In this document: positions 33,161 through 42,166 of the stretch, in pieces
How the letters are laid out: every line of letters begins with the position of its first letter
Position numbering within the stretch: position 1 is the first letter of the stretch
Origin: an uncultured Phascolarctobacterium sp.
GTDB lineage: Bacteria > Bacillota > Negativicutes > Acidaminococcales > Acidaminococcaceae
DNA length: 64,000 nucleotides
Direction: 5' to 3'
Assembly: GCA_900551745.1 (NCBI GenBank)
Contig: URXA01000001.1
Coordinates: 1 to 64,000, forward strand
The notes under the pieces: generated by a model
The model's database searches: none
Seen by the model: the letters and a program-made list of their open reading frames with translations, nothing else
Told to the model about the DNA's origin: nothing
Translations under genes and position numbers: made by a program

Positions 33161-33384
33161 AAGACCGAAGTACCATCTACGCGAAGGTGGCGCCTGAGCG
33201 TATAGCAGACGTAAACTGGATCATGGAGGGCTATGAGCATCTTGCCTTAGTCAGCACGATTGATCATCAGGAAGGCATCATTCTTTTGCGTGGTACGCCT
33301 GATACCTATAATGATGTTTTGGAAATTATTGAAAATATGCCGTTTTCAGTAGAAATTCTTGAAAGTTTTAATGAAGCTTTGTAG
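33154..33384 (+). CDS. DUF4911 family protein, 76 aa
   Basis: Overlaps the U32 stop by 7 bases, so it is translationally coupled. The pattern RSTIYAKVAPERIADVNWIMEGYEHLALVSTID fits DUF4911, a small ferredoxin-like fold family of unknown role. The stable link to the U32 gene suggests a part in tRNA modification, as inference. Confidence 0.8.
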   Translation: MLEDRSTIYAKVAPERIADVNWIMEGYEHLALVSTIDHQEGIILLRGTPDTYNDVLEIIENMPFSVEILESFNEAL

Positions 33385-33454
33385 GCAAATTGTCAAAAGT
33401 GTGATAAAATATTTGGGTATCGTATTATTTTATAAAAAAGTGAGGTAAGGATTT

Positions 33455-34513
33455 ATGCCGCGTATCGGTAAAATCTTTGATTTTCTGGAAAAAGAACATT
33501 TGGATTGCGTCGTTATTAAAGACGTTAATACAATTCGCTATTTGACCGGCTTCAGAGGTGATTCGAGCATTCTTTATGCCGATGACCGTCGGGCTGTCCT
33601 TGTCACTGATGGCAGATACTTGTATCAAGCAAGGGCAGAAGCAAAATGCTGCCACATCGTCGAATATGCGGAAAATATCTGGCATACAGCCGCCGAATTG
33701 GCGCAGGATGCCAAAACAGTTGGTTTTGACGGCGATTATTTCACTTATAATGACTTCAATACCTTGCAGGAGCTTCTAGGCGGCAAAGAACTGAAGGTCA
33801 TTGACCTGAAATATATCCGTATGGTCAAAGATAAACGCGAGCTGGAATTGATGTGGCGCGCTGTAAAAATTGCCGACGAGGCTTATTTGCGGTTGCTGGA
33901 TGAATTACAGCCCGGTATGACTGAAAAAACTCTGGCTGGCCGCCTGGAATACTATATGCGCAGCCTGGGAGCAGAAAAACTCGCTTTTGAAACTATCGTA
34001 GCTTCGGGTGAACGTTCTGCGCTGCCGCATGGTATCGCTTCCGATAAAGAAGTTGAGATCGGCGACTTTATTACTTTTGATTTCGGTGCCGTTTATGACG
34101 GCTATCATTCTGATATGACCCGTACCGTTGTCTTGGGGATGGCCAACTCATGGCATAAAGAGATTTATACCATTGTTGAAGAAGCCCAGTGGCGCGGTTT
34201 GAAAAATGCTAAACCCGGTATTACCGGTGCAGAGCTGGACGCTGTCGTCAGGGATTATATAACTTCCCGGGGGTATGGCGAAAACTATGTGCACGGGCTG
34301 GGACATGGTATCGGTCTTGAGATCCATGAAATGCCGAATATCAATAAACGCGGTCAGAATGTAATTTTGCAGCCCGGTATGACATTTACTGTTGAACCTG
34401 GTATTTACATCCCCGGCAAGGGCGGTGTACGTATAGAAGACACGGTTGTGTTGACCGACGAAGGTGCAAAAGTGCTGACCGGGGTTAAAAAACAGCTGAT
34501 GGAAATTGTTTAA
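33455..34513 (+). CDS. Xaa-Pro aminopeptidase (M24B)
   Basis: 352 residues. A creatinase-type N-domain precedes the pita-bread catalytic domain. Metal ligands are recognisable in DFGAVYDGYHSDMTRT (two Asp), HGLGHGIGLEIHE (His), VEPGIYIPG (Glu) and RIEDTVV (Glu). It removes N-terminal residues before proline. Directly upstream of efp, as in Bacillus (yqhT-efp). RBS AGGTAAGGA. Confidence 0.95.
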   Translation: MPRIGKIFDFLEKEHLDCVVIKDVNTIRYLTGFRGDSSILYADDRRAVLVTDGRYLYQARAEAKCCHIVEYAENIWHTAAELAQDAKTVGFDGDYFTYNDFNTLQELLGGKELKVIDLKYIRMVKDKRELELMWRAVKIADEAYLRLLDELQPGMTEKTLAGRLEYYMRSLGAEKLAFETIVASGERSALPHGIASDKEVEIGDFITFDFGAVYDGYHSDMTRTVVLGMANSWHKEIYTIVEEAQWRGLKNAKPGITGAELDAVVRDYITSRGYGENYVHGLGHGIGLEIHEMPNINKRGQNVILQPGMTFTVEPGIYIPGKGGVRIEDTVVLTDEGAKVLTGVKKQLMEIV

Positions 34514-34536
34514 TTTTTTATATAGGAGGACTATTT

Positions 34537-35094
34537 ATGATTTCTACTAACGAATTTAAAACTAATGTGACTGTTACTATTGACGGCGATGCCTGGCAAG
34601 TCGTTGAGTTCCAGCATGTAAAGCCTGGTAAGGGTGCAGCTTTTGTCCGCGCTAAAATGCGCAACATGTGTACCGGTTCTGTTGTTGAACGTACCTTCAA
34701 TGCAGGCGAACGTCTGCCTAAAGCACGTGTTGACCGTCGTGAAATGCAATATTTATATGAATCTGACGGACAGTATGTTTTTATGGATAACGAAAACTAT
34801 GAGCAGACCGAATTGACAAAAGAACAGTTAGGCGATGCTTTGAACTTCCTGAAAGAAAATATGGATGTTAAAATCATGGTTTACGAAGGCCGTATTCTTG
34901 GTGTTGACCTGCCGAATACTGTTGAACTGACCGTAGTTGAAACAGACCCCGGCATCCGCGGCGATACCGCTACCGGCGGCAGCAAACCGGCTAAAATGGA
35001 TACCGGTTATGTTGTAAAAGTTCCTCTGTTCATCAATGAAGGCGATGTTCTTCGCATCGATACCAGAACCGGTGAATATATCGAACGTGCATAA
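34537..35094 (+). CDS. efp: Translation elongation factor P
   Basis: 185 residues with three beta domains. The first contains the loop KPGKGAAFVRAKM, whose Lys (in PGKGAA) is the modification site position. It ends with the typical LRIDTRTGEYIERA. It relieves ribosome stalling on polyproline. Strong RBS AGGAGG. Confidence 0.98.
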   Translation: MISTNEFKTNVTVTIDGDAWQVVEFQHVKPGKGAAFVRAKMRNMCTGSVVERTFNAGERLPKARVDRREMQYLYESDGQYVFMDNENYEQTELTKEQLGDALNFLKENMDVKIMVYEGRILGVDLPNTVELTVVETDPGIRGDTATGGSKPAKMDTGYVVKVPLFINEGDVLRIDTRTGEYIERA

Positions 35095-35111
35095 TTAAAA
35101 ACTACTGTTTA

Positions 35112-35148
35112 AACAGCGGTGAATTTACTTTCACCGCTGTTTTTTTAT
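35112..35148 (+). terminator. efp terminator
   Basis: 12-bp stem AACAGCGGTGAA/TTCACCGCTGTT followed by TTTTTT. Confidence 0.93.
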
Positions 35149-35179
35149 GCATTTATACATAGTATTCACGCAGTAGTTA

Positions 35180-35188
35180 TGGTATAAT
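35180..35188 (+). promoter_or_regulatory. Extended -10 promoter of the asp23-recN region
   Basis: TGGTATAAT with TATAAT at 35183-35188, 60 bases before the Asp23 start. A -35 is not obvious. Confidence 0.5.
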
Positions 35189-35247
35189 TAAAAGCAAAAT
35201 AGGGTAAGTATATTCTGTTGCCGCACAGACAGGAGGTGGCATGGTAG

Positions 35248-35745
35248 TTGAAATCAGATGCTGAAGATAAAGAATTGGAAACTGGTGCAGGGCAGTTTGT
35301 GAATGCAGACGATGCAGCTGAAGCAAAAGAAGAAGAGCTGCCGGACGAAATCGGTGATGTGAAAGTTGCCGACGAAGTAATCAGTATCGTTGCAGGACTG
35401 GCTGCGCAGGAAGTCAACGGTGTTATTGGTATGAGCGGCAGTTTTGCCGAAGGCCTGAATGAATTTTTAGGTAAGAAAAGTTTTGCCAAGGGCGTACGGA
35501 TCACCGTCGATGGACATGTTGTGACAGCCGCAGTTTATGTCAATGTGGAATATGGCTCATGTATCCCTGAAATAGCTTTGGAAATACAGGAAAAGGTTAA
35601 AGAAGCAATCGAGAACATGACCGGTTATGAAGTCAAATTCGTCGATGTGCATATACAGGGCGTGGCGCGCCGACCCAAGAGCGAATTGGAAGAGAGCCTG
35701 GAAAAAATGGACGCCGCCCATGAAAATTTCTTCAGTGAGGAGTGA
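35248..35745 (+). CDS. Asp23/Gls24 family envelope stress protein
   Basis: 165 residues: acidic N-terminus, then the Asp23 core (VADEVISIVAGLAAQEVNGVIGMSG...VTAAVYVNVEYGSCIPEIALEIQEKVKEAIENMTGYEV). Start is TTG 35248, 11 bases after AGGAGG. An out-of-frame ATG at 35241 sits closer to that RBS and reads only seven codons (MVVEIRC, stop). Tethered to the membrane by AmaP in relatives. Confidence 0.92.
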   Translation: MKSDAEDKELETGAGQFVNADDAAEAKEEELPDEIGDVKVADEVISIVAGLAAQEVNGVIGMSGSFAEGLNEFLGKKSFAKGVRITVDGHVVTAAVYVNVEYGSCIPEIALEIQEKVKEAIENMTGYEVKFVDVHIQGVARRPKSELEESLEKMDAAHENFFSEE

Positions 35746-35751
35746 GTTATT

Positions 35752-36270
35752 TTGGGAATACCTGATAGAATAATTTTAACTTTATACACTTTTTTGATGG
35801 CAGTAGTGGCCGTTTTGGTAGTGCTTTGCAGCTTGGGCGTTATCGGCCAGACTGCTATCACTGCTTTCTTTGCGACTATTCCCGGCAACTGGGAGTATGC
35901 GGTGGGCGGGATCATCATCCTGCTGGTAAGTATCCGCCTGCTTATTGCAGGTATCGGCGCGACTGGCATGACTTCGCTGACGATCAGCAGTGCTGATTCC
36001 GGTAAAGTATCTGTCGGTAAAAGCGCTATTGAAGATTATGTAGCGGAGATCGCTAAAGAGGTTTATGGTGTTTATGGTGTTAAGGTCGAGGCAAAAATGG
36101 GCGAAGAACATATCAGTATTCGCATCAATGCGTCGATAGAACCTGGTATAAATATTCCTGAAACTACAGATGAAATTAAATATAATGTACGTGATACGAT
36201 CAAAAAGGTCTTGGGTATGGAGATCAAGGACATAGACCTGTTCTTCAAGCAGATCAAAGCGAAAGGCTGA
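35752..36270 (+). CDS. amaP: AmaP, membrane anchor for Asp23
   Basis: 172 residues with two N-terminal transmembrane helices (about residues 8-30 and 45-68) followed by an Asp23-like domain (VGKSAIEDYVAEIAKEVYGVYGVKVEAKMG...VRDTIKKVLGMEIKDIDLFF). TTG start with GAGGAG about 10 bases upstream. Located between asp23 and DUF2273, the standard order. Confidence 0.92.
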   Translation: MGIPDRIILTLYTFLMAVVAVLVVLCSLGVIGQTAITAFFATIPGNWEYAVGGIIILLVSIRLLIAGIGATGMTSLTISSADSGKVSVGKSAIEDYVAEIAKEVYGVYGVKVEAKMGEEHISIRINASIEPGINIPETTDEIKYNVRDTIKKVLGMEIKDIDLFFKQIKAKG

Positions 36271-36283
36271 GGAGGTAGACGGC

Positions 36284-36511
36284 ATGCTTAACGAAATTTT
36301 CAGTGATCTGTGGAAGAATTACCGTGGCCGGCTGCTGGGGTCTATATTTGGTTTGTTTATCGGCGTAATGTTTTTGATCTTAGGCTTTCTGCAGACGATT
36401 TTTCTGCTCATATGTATTACTGCCGGGTTCTTCCTCGGCAATAAGCTGGACAAAAAAGAAGACTTGATGGAATGGCTGGACAGACTGCTGCCGCCAGGCT
36501 ATCATAAATAA
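36284..36511 (+). CDS. DUF2273 small membrane protein
   Basis: 75 residues with two hydrophobic helices (LLGSIFGLFIGVMFLILGFLQ...LLICITAGFFLGNKLDKKED). DUF2273 proteins accompany AmaP and Asp23 in envelope stress clusters. RBS AGGAGG. Confidence 0.92.
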   Translation: MLNEIFSDLWKNYRGRLLGSIFGLFIGVMFLILGFLQTIFLLICITAGFFLGNKLDKKEDLMEWLDRLLPPGYHK

Positions 36512-36534
36512 ATTTCAGACAAGAGAGGGCTAAT

Positions 36535-36945
36535 ATGATTCGCAGGATTGCAAGGGAATTGGTTTTACAAAGTTTGTTTCAGATAGATTTTGCGCAGGTC
36601 GACTGTGAGGCAGCGTTGAACGCTGCTGTTGAAGAACGGTCTGATAAAAGTGCTGAAAAAGCCAAAGAATATGCACAGGATGTTTTAAATGGTGTTTTGG
36701 CTAATAGTGAAGCGATAGATGCCAAGATCAGTGAGTATGCTATTGACTGGACCTTGGAGCGTATGCCGGCTGTCGACCGTAATATTTTGCGTGTCGCCGT
36801 TTATGAGATGTTTTTTGCAGCAGAAAAGCTGGTGCCTAATGTGGCGATCAACGAAGCTGTGGAAATAGCGAAAATTTATGGAACAGATGATACTCCGCGG
36901 TTTATCAACGGAGTTCTAGGTAAAATGGTTCGCAGTGATGTCTAA
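36535..36945 (+). CDS. nusB: Transcription antitermination factor NusB
   Basis: 136 residues, all-helical, family-typical start RRIARELVLQSLFQIDF and end VNGVLGKMV, with VPNVAINEAVEIAKIYG. It forms the boxA-binding complex with NusE for rRNA transcription. Overlaps the next gene. Confidence 0.97.
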   Translation: MIRRIARELVLQSLFQIDFAQVDCEAALNAAVEERSDKSAEKAKEYAQDVLNGVLANSEAIDAKISEYAIDWTLERMPAVDRNILRVAVYEMFFAAEKLVPNVAINEAVEIAKIYGTDDTPRFINGVLGKMVRSDV

Positions 36946-37897
36946 AAATGAGGTCTATCTGGGCATTGATACCAGCTGCTATACAACGTCGGTCGCACTG
37001 ATCGGCAGAGAAGGCAGACTGGTAGGTGAGGCCCGCAGGATTTTACAAGTGAAACCGGGCTGCAGAGGTCTGCAGCAGTCGGAGATGGTGTTTCAGCATA
37101 CGCGTAACCTGCCGGTTTTGCTGGAAGAGGTTTTAAAAAAGCCGCTGAAAATCATCGGGATCGGTGTTTCTGCCCGTCCGCGGCCCTTGGAAGATTCGTA
37201 TATGCCCGCATTTTTGGTTGGGTTGGGTCTGGCGCGCTCTTTAGCGGCTGTAAACGAAATTCCGTTGTGGCAGATCAGCCATCAGGAAAATCATTTGGAA
37301 GCCGGATTGTGGTCAGCGCAGGGGCCTGATACTGACCGTTTTCTGCTTTTACATGCTTCCGGCGGCACTACTGACTTATTATTAGCGGAAAAACGCGCTG
37401 ACAGCACTTATGCACTGACACAGGCAGGCGGCAGCAGAGATCTGCATGCCGGTCAGTTTGTTGACAGAGTAGGTGTTGCGTTGGGATTGCAGTTTCCGGC
37501 AGGCACCGCTTTAGAACAACTGGCGGCAACTGCGGCCGATTGCATCGAATTGCCGGTAGCAGTACGTCAGGGTGACGTCAGTTTATCCGGGCCTGCTACT
37601 GCTGCTTTGCGTAAAATCGAGGCTGGCGCTGATCCTGCAGCTTTGGCGGCAGGTGTGCAATATGCCCTGGCAGAAACATTTGTCAGGATGATCCGTAACG
37701 TGGCGGCGCAGAAAGAAATTTTTGATGTTTTGCTGGTAGGCGGTGTGGCTTCTAATGCTTATATCCGCCGTCATATGATAGAAAAGCTTGCTAAACGCAG
37801 GATCAGGGTCTGGATACCCGAAAGCCGGTTTAGCCCCGATAATGCTGCCGGCTGCGCTGCTTATGCGTTCAGGCAGGGAGAAAGCAGTTATGAATGA
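36938..37897 (+). CDS. TsaD/Kae1-like paralog (ASKHA fold)
   Basis: 319 residues. Shares with TsaD the N-terminal LGIDTSCYTTSVAL, the metal motif HxxxH (HQENH, about 112-116), the nucleotide region HASGGTTDLLL and C-terminal SPDNAAGCAAYA. It is shorter and diverged (VGGVASNAYIRRHM retained) and appears at this nusB-xseA position in many Firmicutes as a second copy of the family. The t6A role is not assured. ATG 36938; GTG 36935 is also possible. Confidence 0.85.
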   Translation: MSKNEVYLGIDTSCYTTSVALIGREGRLVGEARRILQVKPGCRGLQQSEMVFQHTRNLPVLLEEVLKKPLKIIGIGVSARPRPLEDSYMPAFLVGLGLARSLAAVNEIPLWQISHQENHLEAGLWSAQGPDTDRFLLLHASGGTTDLLLAEKRADSTYALTQAGGSRDLHAGQFVDRVGVALGLQFPAGTALEQLAATAADCIELPVAVRQGDVSLSGPATAALRKIEAGADPAALAAGVQYALAETFVRMIRNVAAQKEIFDVLLVGGVASNAYIRRHMIEKLAKRRIRVWIPESRFSPDNAAGCAAYAFRQGESSYE

Positions 37898-39104
37898 AGT
37901 AATTTATTCCGTAAGTGAATTGAATTTGATGATCAAAAGCCTGCTGGAGGGCGATCGTACTTTCACTAATATCCAGATCCAGGGTGAAATCTCTAATTTT
38001 AAACGTTATTCTTCAGGGCATTGTTATTTTACCTTGAAAGATGCCGGCGGCGTACTGAAAGCAGTTATGTTTCGCAATCAGGCGCACAGTCTGCGGTTTG
38101 AACCGCAAAACGGTGATACTGTTGTTGCTATCGGGCGTGTCGGAGTGTACGAGCGTGATGGTGTTTATCAGCTTTATACAGACCTGCTGCTGCCGTTAGG
38201 TGCCGGAGATTTGATGCTGGCTTATGAAGAATTAAAGAAAAAACTGACTGAGGAGGGGTTGTTTGACAGTGAACGTAAACGTGAACTGCCGCTGAACCCT
38301 AAAACAGTTGGAATGATAACATCGCCTTCCGGTGCTGCTGTACGTGATATGATTACTGTCGCGCGGCGCCGCAATCGCGGCATCAAGCTGTTGCTGTTTC
38401 CTGTCAAGGTACAGGGAGATGGTTCTGCTGCTGAAATTGTCAGGGCGATCCGGTTTATGAATAAACACCGTTTGGCTGACGTCCTGATCGTGGGACGCGG
38501 CGGCGGTTCCATAGAAGAATTGTGGGCTTTTAATGAAGAGCCTGTTGTGCGTGCTATTGCTGCGTCTGAAATACCAGTAGTTTCAGCAGTAGGGCACGAA
38601 ACTGATTTTACATTGTCAGATTTTGCTGCTGACCGCAGGGCAGCTACGCCTTCACAGGCTGCAGAGCTGGTTGTTGCAGATGCTGATTCGTATCTGCGCT
38701 ATGTTGAGGAACTGACAGCACGCGGCGAGAGGGTGCTTGTGCATAAGCTGGAACAGGCGCAGCATAAGCTGCAGCGTCTGCAGGGATCATGGGCTTTAGC
38801 CAAGCCGGAACGCTGGCTGGAGCCATTGCAGCAGCGTACAGATATGGCGATGCGGCAGCTGCAGGGCAGGATGGAAAGTATTCTGCAGAAACGGCAGCAC
38901 AAGTTTGGCCTGCTGGCGGCGCGGCTTGATGCTTTATCACCGCTGACGGTACTTGCCAGAGGCTATTCGATAACCAAGACGGACTCAGGCAGAGCTTTGC
39001 GCAGTATCGAAGATGTACGCTGGGGAGAAGAGCTCAGGACTCAGGTTGCTGACGGTGATGTGATATCGGTTGTGCAGCAGGTAGAAAGGCGTGAAAAACA
39101 ATGA
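37890..39104 (+). CDS. xseA: Exonuclease VII large subunit
   Basis: 404 residues. N-terminal OB fold (YSVSELNLMIKSLLEGDRTF...GEISNFKRYSSGHCYFTLKD), central catalytic region (MITSPSGAAVRDMI...DVLIVGRGGGSIEELWAFNEE...PVVSAVGHETDFTLSDFAADRRAATPSQAAE) and a coiled coil. It degrades single-stranded DNA with XseB. Overlaps the upstream stop by 8 bases and the xseB start by 4. Confidence 0.97.
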   Translation: MNEVIYSVSELNLMIKSLLEGDRTFTNIQIQGEISNFKRYSSGHCYFTLKDAGGVLKAVMFRNQAHSLRFEPQNGDTVVAIGRVGVYERDGVYQLYTDLLLPLGAGDLMLAYEELKKKLTEEGLFDSERKRELPLNPKTVGMITSPSGAAVRDMITVARRRNRGIKLLLFPVKVQGDGSAAEIVRAIRFMNKHRLADVLIVGRGGGSIEELWAFNEEPVVRAIAASEIPVVSAVGHETDFTLSDFAADRRAATPSQAAELVVADADSYLRYVEELTARGERVLVHKLEQAQHKLQRLQGSWALAKPERWLEPLQQRTDMAMRQLQGRMESILQKRQHKFGLLAARLDALSPLTVLARGYSITKTDSGRALRSIEDVRWGEELRTQVADGDVISVVQQVERREKQ

Positions 39105-39355
39105 CGATGAAAAAAATCGCCAAAAACATAAAGTTTGAAGATGCGTTGACCGAGCTGGAACAGCAGGTTCAGCTGCTGGAAAGTGGAGAACTGCCGTTGG
39201 AAGAAGCGCTGGCAGCGTTTCAGCAGGGCATTGCTTTGAGTAAGGTATGCATGACTAAACTCAATACTGTGCAGCAGGAAGTAGAAAAAATCGTCGTTGC
39301 TGCTGATGACGATAACGAATATGAACTGGAAACATTCGCAGAGCTGGAGGATTGA
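39101..39355 (+). CDS. xseB: Exonuclease VII small subunit
   Basis: 84 residues: KFEDALTELEQQVQLLESGELPLEEALAAFQQGI, then a helical, acidic tail. Coupled to xseA by ATGA overlap. It wraps the XseA coiled coil. Confidence 0.97.
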   Translation: MTMKKIAKNIKFEDALTELEQQVQLLESGELPLEEALAAFQQGIALSKVCMTKLNTVQQEVEKIVVAADDDNEYELETFAELED

Positions 39356-39356
39356 C

Positions 39357-40232
39357 ATGGATTTTAACAAGTATTACGAAGACAGGCAGAAGCTGGTCAA
39401 TACTTTTCTGGAAAAACGGTTGGAAAAAAAGGGTATCTCGCGTGTCGATGAAGCAATGGCTTATAGTCTGCTGGCAGGCGGCAAGCGTATCCGTCCCATA
39501 ATTTTAATGGCAACAGCCGACGCTTTGGGCGTCAGCGGTTATAATTTTCTGCCGGTGGCCTGTGGTTTAGAAATGATTCACACCTATTCACTGATCCATG
39601 ATGATCTGCCTTGTATGGATGATGATGAATATCGCCGCGGCCGTTTGACCAACCACAAGGTTTTTGGAGAAGCGATGGCGCTTTTGGCTGGTGACGCTTT
39701 ACTGACCCTTGCTTTTGAAGTGATGCTGGAACAGAAAAACGTATCGGCGGAAGCTTTGGTCGAAACTGTGCGCGAAGTGGCAATGTGTGCCGGAAACTTC
39801 GGTATGGTCGGCGGACAGGTCATCGATCTTGATTCCGAAGGCAGGCAGATCAGTGAAGAAGAGCTGCGTAAGCTGCATGCAGGCAAGACAGGAGCACTTT
39901 TCATTGCGGCAGTCCGCAGTGGTGCGCGTTTGTCCGGTGCTGCCAGTGATGAAATGCTGGCTTTGACAAAATTTGCCGATCTTTTGGGGCTTGCTTTCCA
40001 GATCACAGACGATATCCTTGATGTCGAGGGTGATGCTGCTCAGATGGGCAAGGCTGCGCATAGTGATGAGAAAAAGCATAAGTCCACTTATGTGACCTTA
40101 TATACTCTGGAAGGCGCCAAAGCGCTGGCTCAGAAAACTGTTGACGAGGCGCTGGGCTGTCTGGAAATGTTTGGAGAAAATGCCGAAGCTCTGCGTGAGA
40201 TTACAAAAATGATGTGCGGGCGTAAAAGTTAA
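39357..40232 (+). CDS. ispA: Polyprenyl (farnesyl/geranyl) diphosphate synthase
   Basis: 291 residues. Both Asp-rich motifs are present (DDLPCMDDDEYRRG and DDILDVEGD), with substrate Lys/Arg in GGKRIRP. It condenses IPP with allylic diphosphates; FPP as product is inferred from its position with xseB and dxs. Starts one base after the xseB stop. Confidence 0.95.
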   Translation: MDFNKYYEDRQKLVNTFLEKRLEKKGISRVDEAMAYSLLAGGKRIRPIILMATADALGVSGYNFLPVACGLEMIHTYSLIHDDLPCMDDDEYRRGRLTNHKVFGEAMALLAGDALLTLAFEVMLEQKNVSAEALVETVREVAMCAGNFGMVGGQVIDLDSEGRQISEEELRKLHAGKTGALFIAAVRSGARLSGAASDEMLALTKFADLLGLAFQITDDILDVEGDAAQMGKAAHSDEKKHKSTYVTLYTLEGAKALAQKTVDEALGCLEMFGENAEALREITKMMCGRKS

Positions 40233-40267
40233 GTTACTTGTTATTGAGAAGAAAGGCGGATTGCTGA

Positions 40268-42166
40268 ATGCAAAATGAGCAATTATTGCAAAAAATAAAT
40301 TCTCCCGCAGATCTGAAAATGCTGACTCTGGATGAAATGAAGCTTTTAGCAGGCGAGATCAGGCAGCTGATCATTGATGTCGTTTCTAAAAACGGCGGCC
40401 ATTTAGCGCCTAATTTAGGTGTGGTAGAACTGACTTTGGCTTTGCATAAAGTATTTACGACACCGAAGGATAAAATTATCTGGGACGTAGGCCATCAGTC
40501 ATACATCCATAAAATACTGACGGGGCGTAAGGACCAGTTCCCGACGCTGCGGCAATATAAAGGATTGTCAGGATTCCCGAAGCGTAAAGAAAGCGAGCAC
40601 GATGCTTTTGGTACAGGACATTCCAGCACATCCATCTCGGCTGCTTTGGGGATGGCTGTAGCACGTGATCTTAAAGGTGAAGATAATAATGTTATTGCCG
40701 TTATCGGCGATGGTTCGATGACTGGCGGCATGTCGTTTGAAGCTTTGAATAATGCCGGCGATCTGCATAAAAAAATGATCGTTATTTTAAACGATAACGA
40801 AATGTCTATTTCTAAAAATGTCGGCGCGATGTCACAGTATTTGTGCGATCTGCGCACAGGTGAAACCTATAACAAAATCAAACACGATGTTGAAGGCTGG
40901 CTGAAAAGCCTGGACTTCGGCACTGATGTTTTAAATGCTATCGAACGTGTTAAAGGCAGTGTAAAGTACCTGATGGTACCAAGCTCTGTTTTTGAAGAGT
41001 TGGGCTTTAAATATCTTGGTCCGATTGACGGCCATGATCTGAATAAGCTGCTGGAGGTTTTGGAAGCAGCAAAGCATGTCGATGGTCCTGTTTTAGTGCA
41101 TGTGATCACTAAAAAAGGTAAAGGCTATGAACCTGCAGAAAAAAGTCCGAATAAATTTCATGGCACGGGTCCGTTTGAGATTGCGACAGGTAAAAAAATC
41201 ACCGATCCGCAGGCTCCGATCGCTTACACGGAAATGTTTGGTAAAACTTTGGTCGAATTAGCTGAACAAGATGCGGATATTGTTGCTATCACAGCGGCTA
41301 TGCCTGACGGCACCGGTCTTAACAAATTTGCCGAATGCTATCCGCAGCGCTTTTTGGACGTAGGTATCGCTGAGCAGCATGCTGTTACTGCGGCTGCCGG
41401 TATGGCTGCTGCTGGAATGAAGCCTGTTGTTGCGGTGTATTCTACATTTTTACAAAGAGCGTATGATTCGGTGCTGCACGATATCTGCATGCAGGATCTG
41501 CATGTAACTCTGTGCCTTGACCGTGCCGGTATCGTCGGTGACGACGGTTTTACACATCATGGTGTTTTTGATTATGCTTATCTGCGTTCGATGCCCAGGA
41601 TGACGATTATGGCACCTAAGGACGAAAACGAACTGCGCCGGATGCTGAACACGGCATTAAAATTCAACGGACCGATCGCGATCCGTTATCCGCGCGGCAG
41701 CGGTATTGGCGTTACCTGTGAAGACGAACTGAAAGAACTTCCTATTGGTAAAGGTGAGCTTTTGCGGGAAGGTACCGATGTTTGCCTGCTGGCGATCGGC
41801 AGCATGGTGCAAACAGCTTTGCAGACTGCTGATGCTTTGGCGGCAAACGGTATTCAGGCTGGTGTGATCAATCTGCGTTTTGCTAAGCCTCTTGATGAAG
41901 AATTGATCGTTCAGGCGGCCGAAAAATATGGAAAACTGGTCACCCTGGAAGAAGGCGTGCTGGCTGGCGGTGTTGGCTCTGCAGTTTTAGAGCTGCTTAA
42001 TAAAGCAGGTCTGATGCAAAAGGTGCAGGTCTTAAATTTGGGACTCCCTGACGAATTTGTACCGCATGGTGACAAAAAATATTTGTTCCGGGATCTTGGT
42101 TTAGATGCAGAAAGTATAAAAGAAAAAATTACTGCTTTGGTGAAAGGTACCGGAGAAGCAAAGTGA
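40268..42166 (+). CDS. dxs: 1-deoxy-D-xylulose-5-phosphate synthase
   Basis: 632 residues, full length. The thiamine diphosphate motif GDGSMTGGMSFEALNNAG, catalytic His region GHSSTSISAALGMA, and the transketolase-type pyrimidine domain (MPDGTGLNKFAECYPQRFLDVGIAEQHAVT) are all intact. First step of the MEP isoprenoid route, feeding ispA upstream. Uses thiamine diphosphate made by the thi genes at the window end. GTG of tlyA overlaps its stop. Confidence 0.98.
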   Translation: MQNEQLLQKINSPADLKMLTLDEMKLLAGEIRQLIIDVVSKNGGHLAPNLGVVELTLALHKVFTTPKDKIIWDVGHQSYIHKILTGRKDQFPTLRQYKGLSGFPKRKESEHDAFGTGHSSTSISAALGMAVARDLKGEDNNVIAVIGDGSMTGGMSFEALNNAGDLHKKMIVILNDNEMSISKNVGAMSQYLCDLRTGETYNKIKHDVEGWLKSLDFGTDVLNAIERVKGSVKYLMVPSSVFEELGFKYLGPIDGHDLNKLLEVLEAAKHVDGPVLVHVITKKGKGYEPAEKSPNKFHGTGPFEIATGKKITDPQAPIAYTEMFGKTLVELAEQDADIVAITAAMPDGTGLNKFAECYPQRFLDVGIAEQHAVTAAAGMAAAGMKPVVAVYSTFLQRAYDSVLHDICMQDLHVTLCLDRAGIVGDDGFTHHGVFDYAYLRSMPRMTIMAPKDENELRRMLNTALKFNGPIAIRYPRGSGIGVTCEDELKELPIGKGELLREGTDVCLLAIGSMVQTALQTADALAANGIQAGVINLRFAKPLDEELIVQAAEKYGKLVTLEEGVLAGGVGSAVLELLNKAGLMQKVQVLNLGLPDEFVPHGDKKYLFRDLGLDAESIKEKITALVKGTGEAK

